DNA from: Bacillus pseudomycoides DSM 12442
GTDB lineage: Bacteria > Bacillota > Bacilli > Bacillales > Bacillaceae_G
DNA length: 56,155 bases
Assembly (NCBI RefSeq): GCF_000161455.1
Contig: NZ_CM000745.1
Coordinates: forward strand, 3,977,568 to 4,033,722
Reading direction: 5' to 3'
Within the stretch, counting starts at the first letter, position 1. Every line of letters begins with the position of its first letter. The notes under the pieces were generated by a model. That model did not search any database. It had not been told where the DNA came from and saw only the letters and a program-made list of their open reading frames with translations. The position numbers were made by a program, and so were the translations under genes. This document shows positions 17,200-26,902 of this stretch, in pieces.

Positions 17200-17530
17200 A
17201 ACACCTTTTGAAGATGTTATGGATTCATATGAAAACTCCCGCTACTTAGCTCCTTTGACTCTTGAAGTAGGGGTTTCTCGTGTATATCTTCTCTAACAGA
17301 TGATTAACACGAGTGAAGTTGACACAGCTGCCTGATGCACAACCCCTCTATTCCATTGGCAAACGCCCCTGGAACTACTGTTTTAATATATTGTATAAAG
17401 ACAGTTACTAGCAATTCATCTTCATCCTCAAAGACTATACTGGGCATATTCCTTGAAGGTGGAGTTTTCTTGCTTTTTTTTGATAAAAGAAAACTTGGCA
17501 TGGGCCAAGAAATCAAGACAAACTAACCGT
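17200..17530 (-). other. Possible remnant of an IS200/IS605 (TnpB-type) right end
   Basis: The 486-bp ytmP-amyX gap has no supported gene. On the minus strand it carries ...CAATGGAATAGAGGGG, GTCAGGCAGC-like text and then AAACCCCTACTT ... AAGTAGCGGGAGTTTTC, an imperfect hairpin in the style of the 3' region (omega-RNA / right end) of IS605-family elements carrying tnpB. No tnpA or tnpB frame is left. The resemblance is from memory of such ends, not an alignment. Confidence 0.3.
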
Positions 17531-17636
17531 CTATTCTTTATATTTTACAAAACCAATAATACAATGACAACTTATCGAAATCGTCACCTTTGTCAATTCT
17601 ACATTTATTATATTCTCATCGTCAAGTAGCGATTTG

Positions 17637-19778
17637 TCACATTATCGCCAATATATACGAGCTAATCGGAACCATTTGAAGTTCACTTCCTTGAAATGAA
17701 GAAATCGGATGTACTTTCGCTTTTGCACTGTCTGCTAATACGTACCACATTTCGTGTTTCGGCAGTGAAATCGTTTCTAATTGCACACCATTATGAAACA
17801 ACACCACAATTTCCTTCCAAGGACCGAACTTTCCTATATTTTGCAAATGATAAGCAACAACAGTAGGAGATGTTTGTAAAAATGTCATATGCTCCTTTAT
17901 AAGATTCGCTGACTGTAAGCGAAACGCTCTATGTGCCTTACGAATCGCAATCAAGCCTTGTATATAAGCAATTGTTTCTATTTCTTTCTCTTTTTGATCC
18001 CAATCGAGTTGATTAATTTCGTCAAGCGCATTATAACTATTTTCATTTCCTTTCTTAGAACGATAAAACTCTTGTCCTGCATGTAAAAATGGAATTCCTT
18101 GTGAGAGTAATGTCATCGCTGTCGCTAAACGATGACGCCTTTTTTGCACTTCTTCCGTTTCCTGATTGCTACGCACGAGTTTATCCCACATCGTCATATT
18201 GTCATGACATTCCACATAGTTAATACTTTGAATGGGTTCTAAAAATAACCCGTCTCCTTTTTCATTTACAAGACTTCCTGATAACACATATTGCAAATGC
18301 GCGGGGTCTACACTTCCTCCAAATGCAAAACCACGTTTACTTACATCAAACGTGCTACCTTTTATCCCATCACGAAATTGATCGTTGAACTGCGCGATCT
18401 GTGGCATTTTGTTTGCATTGTTAAGCGTTGCCTTCTCTTCTGCCGGAAGCGGTGTTTGTAAATCCCAGCCTTCCCCTAATAACAGTGCATCCTTTTTTCT
18501 TTTCCTTATTTCCTTTTCTAATTCATTCATCGTTTCTACATCTAAAATTCCCATTAAATCAAATCGAAAACCATCCACGTTATATTCAGTAAGCCAATAT
18601 AAAACAGAATCAATAATAAATTTCCGCATCATTTTTCGCTCTGATGCTAGATCATTCCCAACTCCAGTTCCATTTGATGGCATGCCATTTTCATCATGTC
18701 TGAAATAGTATCCTGGTACAAGCTTTTCAAAAGATGACGTTTCTCTTTCATATACATGGTTGTATACAACATCCAAAATAACGCGGAGTCCATGCTCATG
18801 AAACTTTTCAATAAGTTGTTTACATTCCTTGATTCGGTTATAAGGGTCGGTAGGATCACTTGCATACACTCCCGTTGGAACATTGTAATATAATGGATTA
18901 TAGCCCCAGTTATACGTTACAAAAGGGGTCGTTTCATCTACTCCAGCAAAGTGATGAAGAGGTAAAAGCTCAACATGTGTAACTCCTAATCCTTTTATAT
19001 AAGAAAAGGCCGTCTCTGTCCCAAGTCTCCCCTTCGTATTCTCTTCTGTTAATCCAGTATATGTCCCCTTTTTTTCCACACCACTATTTGGATGCATAGT
19101 GGCATCACGAATATGCAATTCATAAAGGATTGCATCCGTAAAAGATTCAAGTTTAGGTAATGAAGTTTGTTCTTTTACATATGTCTTCGCAAGATCAATT
19201 ACAATTCCATACTTACCATTCACCGATACCGATTTTGCATATGGATCTACAGCTTCATTCCATATTAAATTAATACAAACGAGAAATGTATACCTTGCTA
19301 ATTCAAAGTCTCCTTGTAAAATACGAGACCAAACACCATTCTCTTCTCTTTGCATCTCATAATCCGTATACTCTTTATCATTTTTATAAATTCTTACTTT
19401 CGCAAGTCTTGCAGTTGGTGCCCACATTTTAAAAATTGTTTTTTCCTTTCTATAACAAGCCCCTAAATCGCTACCATCATAATAATATTTTTCATCAAAT
19501 ACAGCCGTTCGAATAACCGCTCCAATTTGTAAATCTGTTTCTTCATTCCGCTCATCCCGCACTGTATAATACTTCCCCACATCAAGTGGATATTCTATAT
19601 AACATTCATACTTTGTTACATCTGCAAGGGAAATAATTTGAGCAACCTTAAGCTCCCATACATGATTTCCTTCCTGCATAAAAAATGTCCGGCTTGTTCC
19701 ATACGTATGCGGGAGCAAAATTGTAATTTTATTCATTTCATCTAAATAGGCTTCAAATGGACGCTTTACTTTCAGCAT
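17637..19778 (-). CDS. amyX: Type I pullulanase (GH13)
   Basis: 713 aa. Type I pullulanase signature YNWGYNP, and the GH13 regions VILDVVYNHV, GFRFDLMG (nucleophile Asp), LLLGEGWD (acid/base Glu) and VECHDNMTMWDKL. The first ~220 residues are carbohydrate-binding/isoamylase-N type domains. No signal peptide, so it acts inside the cell, removing alpha-1,6 branches of glycogen or imported maltodextrins. Site TGGTGA before ATG. Two repeats lie upstream, so the promoter position is uncertain. Confidence 0.93.
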   Translation of the reverse strand: MLKVKRPFEAYLDEMNKITILLPHTYGTSRTFFMQEGNHVWELKVAQIISLADVTKYECYIEYPLDVGKYYTVRDERNEETDLQIGAVIRTAVFDEKYYYDGSDLGACYRKEKTIFKMWAPTARLAKVRIYKNDKEYTDYEMQREENGVWSRILQGDFELARYTFLVCINLIWNEAVDPYAKSVSVNGKYGIVIDLAKTYVKEQTSLPKLESFTDAILYELHIRDATMHPNSGVEKKGTYTGLTEENTKGRLGTETAFSYIKGLGVTHVELLPLHHFAGVDETTPFVTYNWGYNPLYYNVPTGVYASDPTDPYNRIKECKQLIEKFHEHGLRVILDVVYNHVYERETSSFEKLVPGYYFRHDENGMPSNGTGVGNDLASERKMMRKFIIDSVLYWLTEYNVDGFRFDLMGILDVETMNELEKEIRKRKKDALLLGEGWDLQTPLPAEEKATLNNANKMPQIAQFNDQFRDGIKGSTFDVSKRGFAFGGSVDPAHLQYVLSGSLVNEKGDGLFLEPIQSINYVECHDNMTMWDKLVRSNQETEEVQKRRHRLATAMTLLSQGIPFLHAGQEFYRSKKGNENSYNALDEINQLDWDQKEKEIETIAYIQGLIAIRKAHRAFRLQSANLIKEHMTFLQTSPTVVAYHLQNIGKFGPWKEIVVLFHNGVQLETISLPKHEMWYVLADSAKAKVHPISSFQGSELQMVPISSYILAIM

Positions 19779-19815
19779 AAAAAATCACCATCATTCTCGA
19801 AATTAAAATGAAACT

Positions 19816-19990
19816 ATATGAATACAATTTGAAAAACCGACATAAAACCCAATCTTTAGGTGGGAGAGAATAACTGGCCATTCATAAAAGCGGTCAGAAC
19901 CTCTTCCAGCCCCGTGCAACGTTAAAACAAAGAGAGAAAACAAGTAGCGATCACTTTTTGCTTTACATAACAGGGGATTTTATGTTGAAA
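19816..19990 (-). repeat. Interspersed repeat family A, copy 6
   Basis: Inverted relative to copies 1-5; read on the minus strand it ends with CCTAA-AGA-TTGGG, TCGGTTTTTCAAATTG and TATTCATATA. Moderately diverged at its 5' end. It occupies the left part of the 429-bp amyX-thpR gap; repeat bcr1-like copy 3 occupies the right part. Confidence 0.75.
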
Positions 19991-20037
19991 AATCAAAATG
20001 GTTTTATATATCTGTAAGAAATAGGTATTCCCTAAAG

Positions 20038-20148
20038 ATAAAGTGAAACTTCCATCAGTGGGGGTTTTCTTCATCTTCCACCCATCTCCCTTGTTTCTCT
20101 CTGAATATTGAGGTGGGGGGGCTTACTGCCCGAAAATAACAGGATAAA
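20038..20148 (-). repeat. bcr1-like repeat, copy 3 (internally deleted)
   Basis: 111 bp with both TTTAT ends kept (ATAAA at 20038 and 20144 on plus) and the 5' CGGGCAGTAAG-CCCCCACCTCA block. The middle, including the AGCCC/GGGCT hairpin, is missing. Confidence 0.65.
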
Positions 20149-20207
20149 TGGGATGTTACACAAACTTACTATTTTCTATAGTATATTCACATTCATAAGA
20201 AACGTTT

Positions 20208-20762
20208 TCACACTTTAAGATTCTGTAACTTTATTTCATAAACTGACTTATACTTTGGAGTTTGATGGACGTGAGACTCATACAATGTAATCGTATCAGC
20301 CTGAAACACTATCGCATCTAATTGCTTCAGATCTTTAAGATTAAATGTTTCTTCTCCCATCCACTTACGAGCAACAGTAATATGCGGATGATAGGGACGT
20401 GTTTCAAGCGAAAAACCGTTTCTTTCACAAATAGCATGCACCTGTTTTTGCATATCAAATAACGCTTGATTTTCTTTTAATCCAGCCCAAAATATACGTG
20501 GGCTCTCTACTAGGCCAAATATAGAAAAATTTTGCAGCGTGAGATCTAATTCCGTTTTATTTGTAAGGAGTTGTAATCCTTTCTCTATTCCTTGCAATTG
20601 TTCCTGCGTCGCACTCCCTAAAAAAGCAAGTGTAATATGATAGTCTTCCTTATATACCCATGAGCGAAACGGCAACTTGTCCTTCATTTCTTCTTTGTAA
20701 TTTTCAAGTATTTCTTTTATATGATCCGGCAGGGTAACTGCTAAAAAATAATGTGGTACCAT
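20208..20762 (-). CDS. thpR: RNA 2',3'-cyclic phosphodiesterase (YtlP / ThpR, LigT family)
   Basis: 184 aa. The two HxT motifs of the 2H phosphoesterase fold are HITLAFLG (about residue 42) and HPHITVARKW (about 125). Such enzymes open 2',3'-cyclic RNA ends; the biological substrate is unclear. The longer frame with 16 extra residues is rejected: AGGAGA lies 8 nt before this ATG. Confidence 0.88.
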   Translation of the reverse strand: MVPHYFLAVTLPDHIKEILENYKEEMKDKLPFRSWVYKEDYHITLAFLGSATQEQLQGIEKGLQLLTNKTELDLTLQNFSIFGLVESPRIFWAGLKENQALFDMQKQVHAICERNGFSLETRPYHPHITVARKWMGEETFNLKDLKQLDAIVFQADTITLYESHVHQTPKYKSVYEIKLQNLKV

Positions 20763-20829
20763 TTGTATCTTCTCCTTTCTTGTTATTGTTGCTTTTCTTT
20801 TGTATCTCATTCAATTGGATAAAAAGAAT

Positions 20830-20852
20830 CCGCTCCCTAAGATAGAGAGCGG
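20830..20852 (-). terminator. Terminator of the dipeptidase gene
   Basis: CCGCTC...GAGCGG stem with ATTCTTTTT following on the minus strand. Confidence 0.7.
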
Positions 20853-20875
20853 TCATATATCACAGTAAAATCAAC

Positions 20876-22282
20876 CTATTTCGCTAATTCATAAATTGCC
20901 TGTGCATAAATTGCTGTTGCTTTTAGTAAATCTTCTATTTCAATATACTCATCTTTTTGATGAGCAAGTTCTTCTTTTCCAGGGAAAAGCGGACCGAATG
21001 CTACACCAGCTTTTAATGAACGAGCATATGTACCGCCACCAATTGCTAATAGCTCCGCTTTCTCTCCTGTTTGTTCTTCATACACACGTTGTAATGTACG
21101 AATTAAAACATGATCTTTATCAACGTGATGCGGACGTGAGTTAGAATAATCAGCTACTTGGAAGCCTTTGTTGCCGACATAGTCTTTTAATTTCTGCACT
21201 GTCTCTTCAAAATTCGTTGTTACTGGATAGCGCACATTTAAACCTAAGTTTCCGCCTTCTTCTTTCGTATAAGAAAGACGACCTACATTGACTGTTAACG
21301 GTCCGCTAATTTCATCTTTATAAGCGATTCCTGCTTTTTCTCCAAGCGTATCATTCGTAAATGTTTCTGTAACAAATGCCGCAAATGAGGCTCCTTTACC
21401 GTCAAGAGCAATCGTTGTTAAAAAGTTCGCTAATAAGAGTCCTGCATTTTCACCTTTTTCAGGAGTAGAACCGTGAGCTGAAACTCCTTCTAATTGTAGT
21501 GTCACGGTATTTCCTGCTACATTTGCTTTACCTGTCTTCTTCACAGTTTGTAAGTATTGTTCATAAGCATTTCTGAGTTCCTCTGCTTTTTCAGTCGTAA
21601 TCACTGCTTCCGCAAAATCAGGAACCATATTTAAACGGCGACCTGAAGCAAATGAAACAAGCTCATATTCCCCGCCTTCTGTTTCGCTATTCTTTTGCAC
21701 AACTTGTATATCAGAAATCCCTTTTTCCGCATTAATAATAGGAAAATCTGCATCTGGTGCGAACCCCATCGTTGGCATTTCTTCATTTTTGAAATAATGA
21801 TCGACACATTTCCAGTTGCTTTCTTCATCCGTTCCTAAAATCATGCGTACGCGTTTTGAAAGCGGCAATCCTAATTCTTTTACAATTTTCATTGCATAGT
21901 AAGCAGCCATTGTCGGCCCTTTATCATCAATTGCACCGCGTGCAAAAATCTTTCCGTCACGAATATCAGCGCTATATGCAGGTGTTGTCCATCCATCTCC
22001 TTCTGGCACAACATCAACGTGACAAAGAATACCCACCAATTCTTCTCCTTGTCCCATTTCAAGGTGTCCTGCATACCCTTCTAAATTTTTAGAAGTAAAT
22101 CCTTCAACTTCTCCTCTATGTAACATGAAGGATAGTGCTTTCGCTACACCTTCTCCAAACGGTGCACCTTCTTTTGCTGTTTCTTCTTCCCATACACTTT
22201 TAATTTGCAGGAATTGCTGCGTGTCATGAATTAATTCATCTTTTCTTTTCTCAACTTCTTCTGTCCAATTAATTGCTGACAT
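20876..22282 (-). CDS. pepV: Dipeptidase PepV (M20 family, YtjP)
   Basis: 468 aa, PepV length. Zinc-site motifs: LCHVDVVPEGDGW, GAIDDKGP (bridging Asp), GTDEESNWKC (catalytic Glu-Glu), APDADFPIINAEKG (Asp) and a late His in SRPHHVDKDH. The central lid domain (GASFAAFVTETF region) is typical. Cleaves dipeptides in the cytosol. Site AGAGGTGA before ATG. Confidence 0.93.
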   Translation of the reverse strand: MSAINWTEEVEKRKDELIHDTQQFLQIKSVWEEETAKEGAPFGEGVAKALSFMLHRGEVEGFTSKNLEGYAGHLEMGQGEELVGILCHVDVVPEGDGWTTPAYSADIRDGKIFARGAIDDKGPTMAAYYAMKIVKELGLPLSKRVRMILGTDEESNWKCVDHYFKNEEMPTMGFAPDADFPIINAEKGISDIQVVQKNSETEGGEYELVSFASGRRLNMVPDFAEAVITTEKAEELRNAYEQYLQTVKKTGKANVAGNTVTLQLEGVSAHGSTPEKGENAGLLLANFLTTIALDGKGASFAAFVTETFTNDTLGEKAGIAYKDEISGPLTVNVGRLSYTKEEGGNLGLNVRYPVTTNFEETVQKLKDYVGNKGFQVADYSNSRPHHVDKDHVLIRTLQRVYEEQTGEKAELLAIGGGTYARSLKAGVAFGPLFPGKEELAHQKDEYIEIEDLLKATAIYAQAIYELAK

Positions 22283-22639
22283 AACTCATTCACCTCTTCT
22301 ATATTCTCTCTTTCATCATAGCAAACGAAAATCCGATATGCCAATAAGAGAAGATGAAATAACGAACGATTATAATATTTCAGATATTTCACATTAATTT
22401 TTCTTTTATTTTTCTAAAAAAATTTGCAGGAATTTGACGGTTTACGTAGAAATTTATGTGGTAGTTGATAGAAGAGACATAGAATGTCAACTACCAATAT
22501 TTTTATATTTTATTATTTGTTAAACTTTTGTAAAATTTAACTAGGTTAAAGCATGAAATTTGTCAAGTGGAGTACAATGGAAGTAAGGACCTTCTTTCCT
22601 GAATGGGGTCAAAAAAACTAGTAGAGGAGTGGTTTTCTC
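22283..22639. other. 357-bp AT-rich divergent intergenic region
   Basis: Between pepV (leftward) and ytzE (rightward). It must hold both promoters, but I see no convincing -35/-10 pair, palindrome, repeat copy or small gene. Confidence 0.5.
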
Positions 22640-22861
22640 TTGAAACCTACGACTACTCGTATGCTAACACGCATTAAATCAATTTATATGTACATCAATG
22701 AGAATGGTACGGTAACGACGAAAGACCTTGTAGATGAGTTCGGGATCACACCGCGAACGATACAACGTGATCTGAATGTGTTGCAATTTAATGAACTCGT
22801 GTATAGCCCTTGCCGCGGTAAGTGGACAACAACAGGAAAGAAAGTGAGAATGACCTCATAA
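22640..22861 (+). CDS. ytzE: YtzE, small DeoR-type HTH regulator
   Basis: 73 aa from a TTG start (AGAGGAGTGG 9 nt before). KPTTTRMLTRIKSIYMYINE, then the winged helix with recognition helix TPRTIQRDLNVLQ. It is only the DNA-binding domain; the ligand domain of full DeoR proteins is absent. Position and size match YtzE of B. subtilis. Targets unknown. Confidence 0.88.
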   Translation: MKPTTTRMLTRIKSIYMYINENGTVTTKDLVDEFGITPRTIQRDLNVLQFNELVYSPCRGKWTTTGKKVRMTS

Positions 22862-22892
22862 CGAAAACAATTGTATCTAAAATATAATACAT

Positions 22893-22920
22893 ACCCCTTT
22901 CTGATTTCACAGAAAGGGGT
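22893..22920 (+). terminator. Terminator of ytzE
   Basis: ACCCCTTTCT-GATTTCAC-AGAAAGGGGT (10-bp stem) followed by TTCTTTCTATTTTT. Confidence 0.88.
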
Positions 22921-22943
22921 TCTTTCTATTTTTAGAATCGGTC

Positions 22944-23678
22944 TCAATCTTGACTCTCTGTTTGAACTTGATACGTTTTTAACATTTCCACTTCTTCATC
23001 TGTTAATTCACGGTATTGACCAAGTTCTAATTCTTCATCTAACACTAAAGGTCCCATCTCCGTTCTCTTTAAGTAGACAACCTTTTTCCCTACCGCTTCA
23101 AACATGCGCTTTACTTGATGGAATTTCCCTTCTGTAATGACAAGCTCGATTTCAGACACATCATCGCTTTTCAAAATTGTAAGTTCACCTGGCTTCGTTT
23201 CATAGCCATCATCTAAAATAACACCTTTTGCAAATTCTTCTACATCTTTTTCTGTTACAACTCCAGCTACGTGTGCATAATATTTTTTCGGAACGTGCTT
23301 TTTCGGAGATAATAACTGATGCGTAAGCTTCCCGTCATTTGTTAATAATAGGAAGCCTTCTGTATCAATATCAAGTCTTCCAACTGGAAACGGATCAAAG
23401 ATTGCATCTTCTAATTCCAATAAATCAACAACTGTTTCATGATTATCATCTTCTGTTGCCGAAATGACCCCTTGTGGTTTATGCATCATTAAATATACAA
23501 ATTCCTTATACTCAACAATCTCACCGTGAATCGTAACCTCTTGTTCTTCTACATTCACATGAAACTTCGCATCTTTTACTGAAATTCCATCAATTTTTAC
23601 AACGCCATCCTTTAATAACTTCTTTACTTCTTTTCTACTTCCATATCCCATATTTGCTAATAATTTATCTAATCTCAT
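22944..23678 (-). CDS. ytzG: RsuA-family 16S rRNA pseudouridine synthase (YtzG)
   Basis: 244 aa. N-terminal S4 RNA-binding domain (MRLDKLLANMGYGSRKEVKK), then the synthase domain with catalytic Asp in FPVGRLDIDTEGFLLLTNDG and HKPQGVISATEDD. RsuA enzymes modify U516 of 16S rRNA. It lies 42 bp downstream of the flippase gene, whose terminator sits in the gap. Confidence 0.92.
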   Translation of the reverse strand: MRLDKLLANMGYGSRKEVKKLLKDGVVKIDGISVKDAKFHVNVEEQEVTIHGEIVEYKEFVYLMMHKPQGVISATEDDNHETVVDLLELEDAIFDPFPVGRLDIDTEGFLLLTNDGKLTHQLLSPKKHVPKKYYAHVAGVVTEKDVEEFAKGVILDDGYETKPGELTILKSDDVSEIELVITEGKFHQVKRMFEAVGKKVVYLKRTEMGPLVLDEELELGQYRELTDEEVEMLKTYQVQTESQD

Positions 23679-23705
23679 TCTTTCACCTTCTTGTATTTAT
23701 CATAG

Positions 23706-23734
23706 AAAAGGGGACGTGTATTACGCCCCTTTTG
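23706..23734 (-). terminator. Terminator overlapping the ytgP stop codon
   Basis: AAAAGGGG...CCCCTTTT, 8-bp stem with the ytgP stop codon (TAA at 23721-23723) in the loop. Partial readthrough into ytzG is possible. Confidence 0.7.
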
Positions 23735-25373
23735 ATTTCATCTTTATTTTCAGCTTACCGCCAAGCTTACGCTGAATCTTTTCTAAAGCTTCTCCGCCAA
23801 ATACTCTTACAAGTACACCTGTGCGAATCGCTAACAATCCGTAAGTAAGGCCACCAATACCTGCACAAACCGCAACTGTAATCAGTGCACCAAATCGGCC
23901 CTCGGGCGAAATCACAAAGGATAAAATTCCTTGTGATAGTTTTACGACAATGACCATCACAATTGTTAATATTGCAATTTGGAATGTTCGTTTATATACA
24001 ACACCGAATGAATAGTGTGCATGTTTTCGAATTTGTTTATTCGTATACCAAATGGAAGCTAGGAATCCAATACCTGTTGCTAAAACAGCTCCAACTGTAC
24101 CGAAGTAACGAATTAAAATCACATTACATAAAAACTTCAAAATAACGCCCATGCCAAGCGCAATAATCGCATGCTTCTGCTGATTAATCCCTTGTAATAT
24201 CGCTGCAGTCACTGTAAATAACGCGAATAATAACGCAACTGGCGCATACCACATCAATACTTGTCCACCTAATGGATCCTTTTCATAAAACGCTGTATAA
24301 ATCGGATACGCAAGTGTCGAAATACCAACTACCGCTGGTAATGTCAAGAACATATTTGCCTGGAATGTTTGTGTAATTTGTAGTTTTAAATAGCGAAATT
24401 GTTTTTCTGTAAATGATTTTGTAATTGCTGGAACAAGAGTTAAACTAAACGCCGTCGCAAGTGACACAGGAATCATAATTAATTTATGCGTCCACATCGT
24501 AAAAATGCCGAGTGCTCGCTCTGCAATATCGCCTTGTCCAATCGCTTGCATAATAGAGTTGAATGTTAATGTATCAATTTGTTGATATAAAGGAATTGTT
24601 AATCCAATAACAACATAAGGAATTGCATATGCAAATAATTCTTTAAATAATTGAGCTGTACTTACTGTTGATTCTGGTACAGTTTGTTCAATTAAATATT
24701 GATCGAGATGCTTTTTGCGTTTTAACCAGTACCATATTAACACACCAAGCGCTCCCACAGCTGAAACAAACGCTGCGAAAGTTGCCACTCCAACTGCTGC
24801 TGCTACTGATCCACCTATTACTTTAATGACAATAAAACTACCCGCTAATAAAAAGGCAATGCGAATAATTTGTTCAATAATTTGCGATACCGTAGTCGGT
24901 CCCATCGATTGATGACCTTGGAAATAACCACGAATTAAACTTGCTGCTGGTACAACAATAAGCGCAAAACTTACGAGGCGAATAATCATCGTAACATCTT
25001 CTATACTATTGCGTACACTTTGTTTACCAAGCATTGCCTCAGCAAATAATGGCGCAGACATGTAAAGAACTAAGAAGGAAAGGATTCCTGTTGCAATCAT
25101 CATAACCATTCCCGAGCGGAACATTCTCCGGCTCGTCTTATAATCTCCAAGCGCATTATATTTAGAAACAAACTTTGAAACAGCAAGCGGCACTCCCGCC
25201 GTTGCAATACTTAAAAAGATCGTATATGGAATATATCCATACGTATAGAGCGTTCCGCCTTCTGTGCCAACTAAGGCATGAAATGGAAAGACATAAATCA
25301 TGCCTAGAAACTTAACTAAAAAAGTTCCTAACGTCACAATAAGCGTTCCGCGCAGAAATTTTGAATCGGACAT
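23721..25373 (-). CDS. murJ: Polysaccharide/lipid II flippase (YtgP, MurJ-type)
   Basis: 550 aa with about 14 hydrophobic segments of the MOP exporter superfamily; N-terminus FLRGTLIVTLGTFLVKFLGM and RGYFQGHQSMGPT are typical of YtgP. B. subtilis YtgP was reported as the MurJ-type flippase that turns lipid II to the outer face. Here that role is inferred. Basic tail (KLGGKLKIKMKSK). Confidence 0.85.
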   Translation of the reverse strand: MSDSKFLRGTLIVTLGTFLVKFLGMIYVFPFHALVGTEGGTLYTYGYIPYTIFLSIATAGVPLAVSKFVSKYNALGDYKTSRRMFRSGMVMMIATGILSFLVLYMSAPLFAEAMLGKQSVRNSIEDVTMIIRLVSFALIVVPAASLIRGYFQGHQSMGPTTVSQIIEQIIRIAFLLAGSFIVIKVIGGSVAAAVGVATFAAFVSAVGALGVLIWYWLKRKKHLDQYLIEQTVPESTVSTAQLFKELFAYAIPYVVIGLTIPLYQQIDTLTFNSIMQAIGQGDIAERALGIFTMWTHKLIMIPVSLATAFSLTLVPAITKSFTEKQFRYLKLQITQTFQANMFLTLPAVVGISTLAYPIYTAFYEKDPLGGQVLMWYAPVALLFALFTVTAAILQGINQQKHAIIALGMGVILKFLCNVILIRYFGTVGAVLATGIGFLASIWYTNKQIRKHAHYSFGVVYKRTFQIAILTIVMVIVVKLSQGILSFVISPEGRFGALITVAVCAGIGGLTYGLLAIRTGVLVRVFGGEALEKIQRKLGGKLKIKMKSKGA

Positions 25374-25523
25374 AGATGATCCTCCTACATATATAACGCT
25401 GAACTCTAACCTTTGTATTGTACCACAATTCTTCAGCGAAACAGTATATCACTGAATTTTTCTTTTCTATGAAAACATGCTATTCTTTTAGGCAGGAAAT
25501 GTAGAAAATGAGGTCGATATACT

Positions 25524-26795
25524 ATGCATTATGATGTGATTGTCATCGGAGGAGGCCCTTCAGGATTAATGGCCGCAATCGGTGCTGCTGAAGAAGGCGC
25601 ACGAGTCTTGCTTCTTGATAAAGGAAATAAACTAGGACGTAAGCTTGCGATTTCTGGCGGTGGGCGTTGCAACGTAACAAACCGCTTACCGCTTGATGAA
25701 ATTGTGAAACATATACCAGGAAACGGTCGCTTTTTATACAGTGCTTTTTCCATCTTTAATAATGAAGATATTATTACATTCTTCGAAAAGCTTGGTGTAA
25801 AGCTAAAAGAAGAGGATCATGGGCGCATGTTCCCTGTATCAAATAAAGCGCAATCTGTTGTCGATGCTTTATTAACACGATTAAAAGAACTAGGCGTTAA
25901 AATGCGTACGAACACACCAGTTGAAACGGTAGAATATGAAAACGGACAAACAAAAGCCGTTATTCTCAAAACAGGTGAAGTTTTGGAAACAAATCATGTT
26001 GTAATTGCTGTTGGCGGAAAATCTGTCCCTCACACTGGTTCAACTGGGGATGGCTACGCTTGGGCTGAAAAAGCGGGACATACAATTACAGAACTTTTCC
26101 CAACGGAAGTTCCAATTACTTCAAACGAACCATTTATTCGTGACCGTACATTGCAAGGCCTTGCTTTACGCGATGTAAACTTAAGCGTATTAAATCCAAA
26201 AGGAAAAGCTGTCATTTCTCATAAAATGGACATGCTCTTTACCCACTTTGGTATTTCTGGCCCAGCCGCTCTTCGCTGTAGCCAATTCGTTGTAAAAACG
26301 ATGAAAAAATTTAAAATGCGCACAGTAGAAATGAGCATCGATGCACTGCCAGAAGAAAATAGCGAACAGCTCTTCCAACGCATGATGAAACAAATGAAAG
26401 AAGAACCCAAAAAAGGAATCAAAAATGTGTTAAAAGGATATGTTCCTGAACGTTATTTCCTATTCTTATTAGAAAGAAATGGAATTGACGGTAGCGAACA
26501 AGCTGGGCAAGTTTCACACGAAAAAATCCGTGCACTTGTGAAAGACTTCAAAGAGTTTAAAGTAACAGTAAATGGCACACAGCCACTTGAAAAAGCATTC
26601 GTTACAGGCGGCGGCGTTTCTGTTAAAGAAATTCATCCGAAAGAAATGGCTTCTAAATTAATGAATGGTCTATACTTCTGCGGAGAAGTTCTTGATATTC
26701 ATGGCTATACAGGCGGCTACAATATCACTTCCGCTCTTGTCACAGGGCGAATCGCCGGAACAACTGCAGGACAAAACGCAAAAGTGCAGTACTAA
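25524..26795 (+). CDS. ytfP: HI0933-type FAD/NAD(P)-binding oxidoreductase (YtfP)
   Basis: 423 aa. N-terminal FAD fold VIVIGGGPSGLMAAIGAAEE, the family signature SGGGRCNVTN, GGKSVPHTGSTGDGY, and the C-terminal GLYFCGEVLDIHGYTGGYN. Flavoprotein of the BaiN/HI0933 family; reaction unknown. Divergent from ytgP; GAGGTCG site before ATG. Confidence 0.9.
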   Translation: MHYDVIVIGGGPSGLMAAIGAAEEGARVLLLDKGNKLGRKLAISGGGRCNVTNRLPLDEIVKHIPGNGRFLYSAFSIFNNEDIITFFEKLGVKLKEEDHGRMFPVSNKAQSVVDALLTRLKELGVKMRTNTPVETVEYENGQTKAVILKTGEVLETNHVVIAVGGKSVPHTGSTGDGYAWAEKAGHTITELFPTEVPITSNEPFIRDRTLQGLALRDVNLSVLNPKGKAVISHKMDMLFTHFGISGPAALRCSQFVVKTMKKFKMRTVEMSIDALPEENSEQLFQRMMKQMKEEPKKGIKNVLKGYVPERYFLFLLERNGIDGSEQAGQVSHEKIRALVKDFKEFKVTVNGTQPLEKAFVTGGGVSVKEIHPKEMASKLMNGLYFCGEVLDIHGYTGGYNITSALVTGRIAGTTAGQNAKVQY

Positions 26796-26838
26796 AAAAG
26801 AAACACGGGTGGATTCTTTCCCCTCCTGTTTCTTTTTT
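26795..26838 (+). terminator. Terminator of ytfP
   Basis: AAAAAAGAAACA ... TGTTTCTTTTTT with a large loop that has a short GGG/CCC pair. Confidence 0.75.
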
Positions 26839-26902
26839 GTTGCCTTATATAGCTTAGTAGCTTTATATTTTATATTGTTGAATATTATAAAGGGGAAAAC
26901 AT

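Noticed and set aside
17304..17516. 70-codon minus-strand frame in the ytmP-amyX gap
   Set aside because: No ribosome-binding site, no recognisable domain; the stretch is better viewed as decayed sequence next to an IS605-like hairpin.
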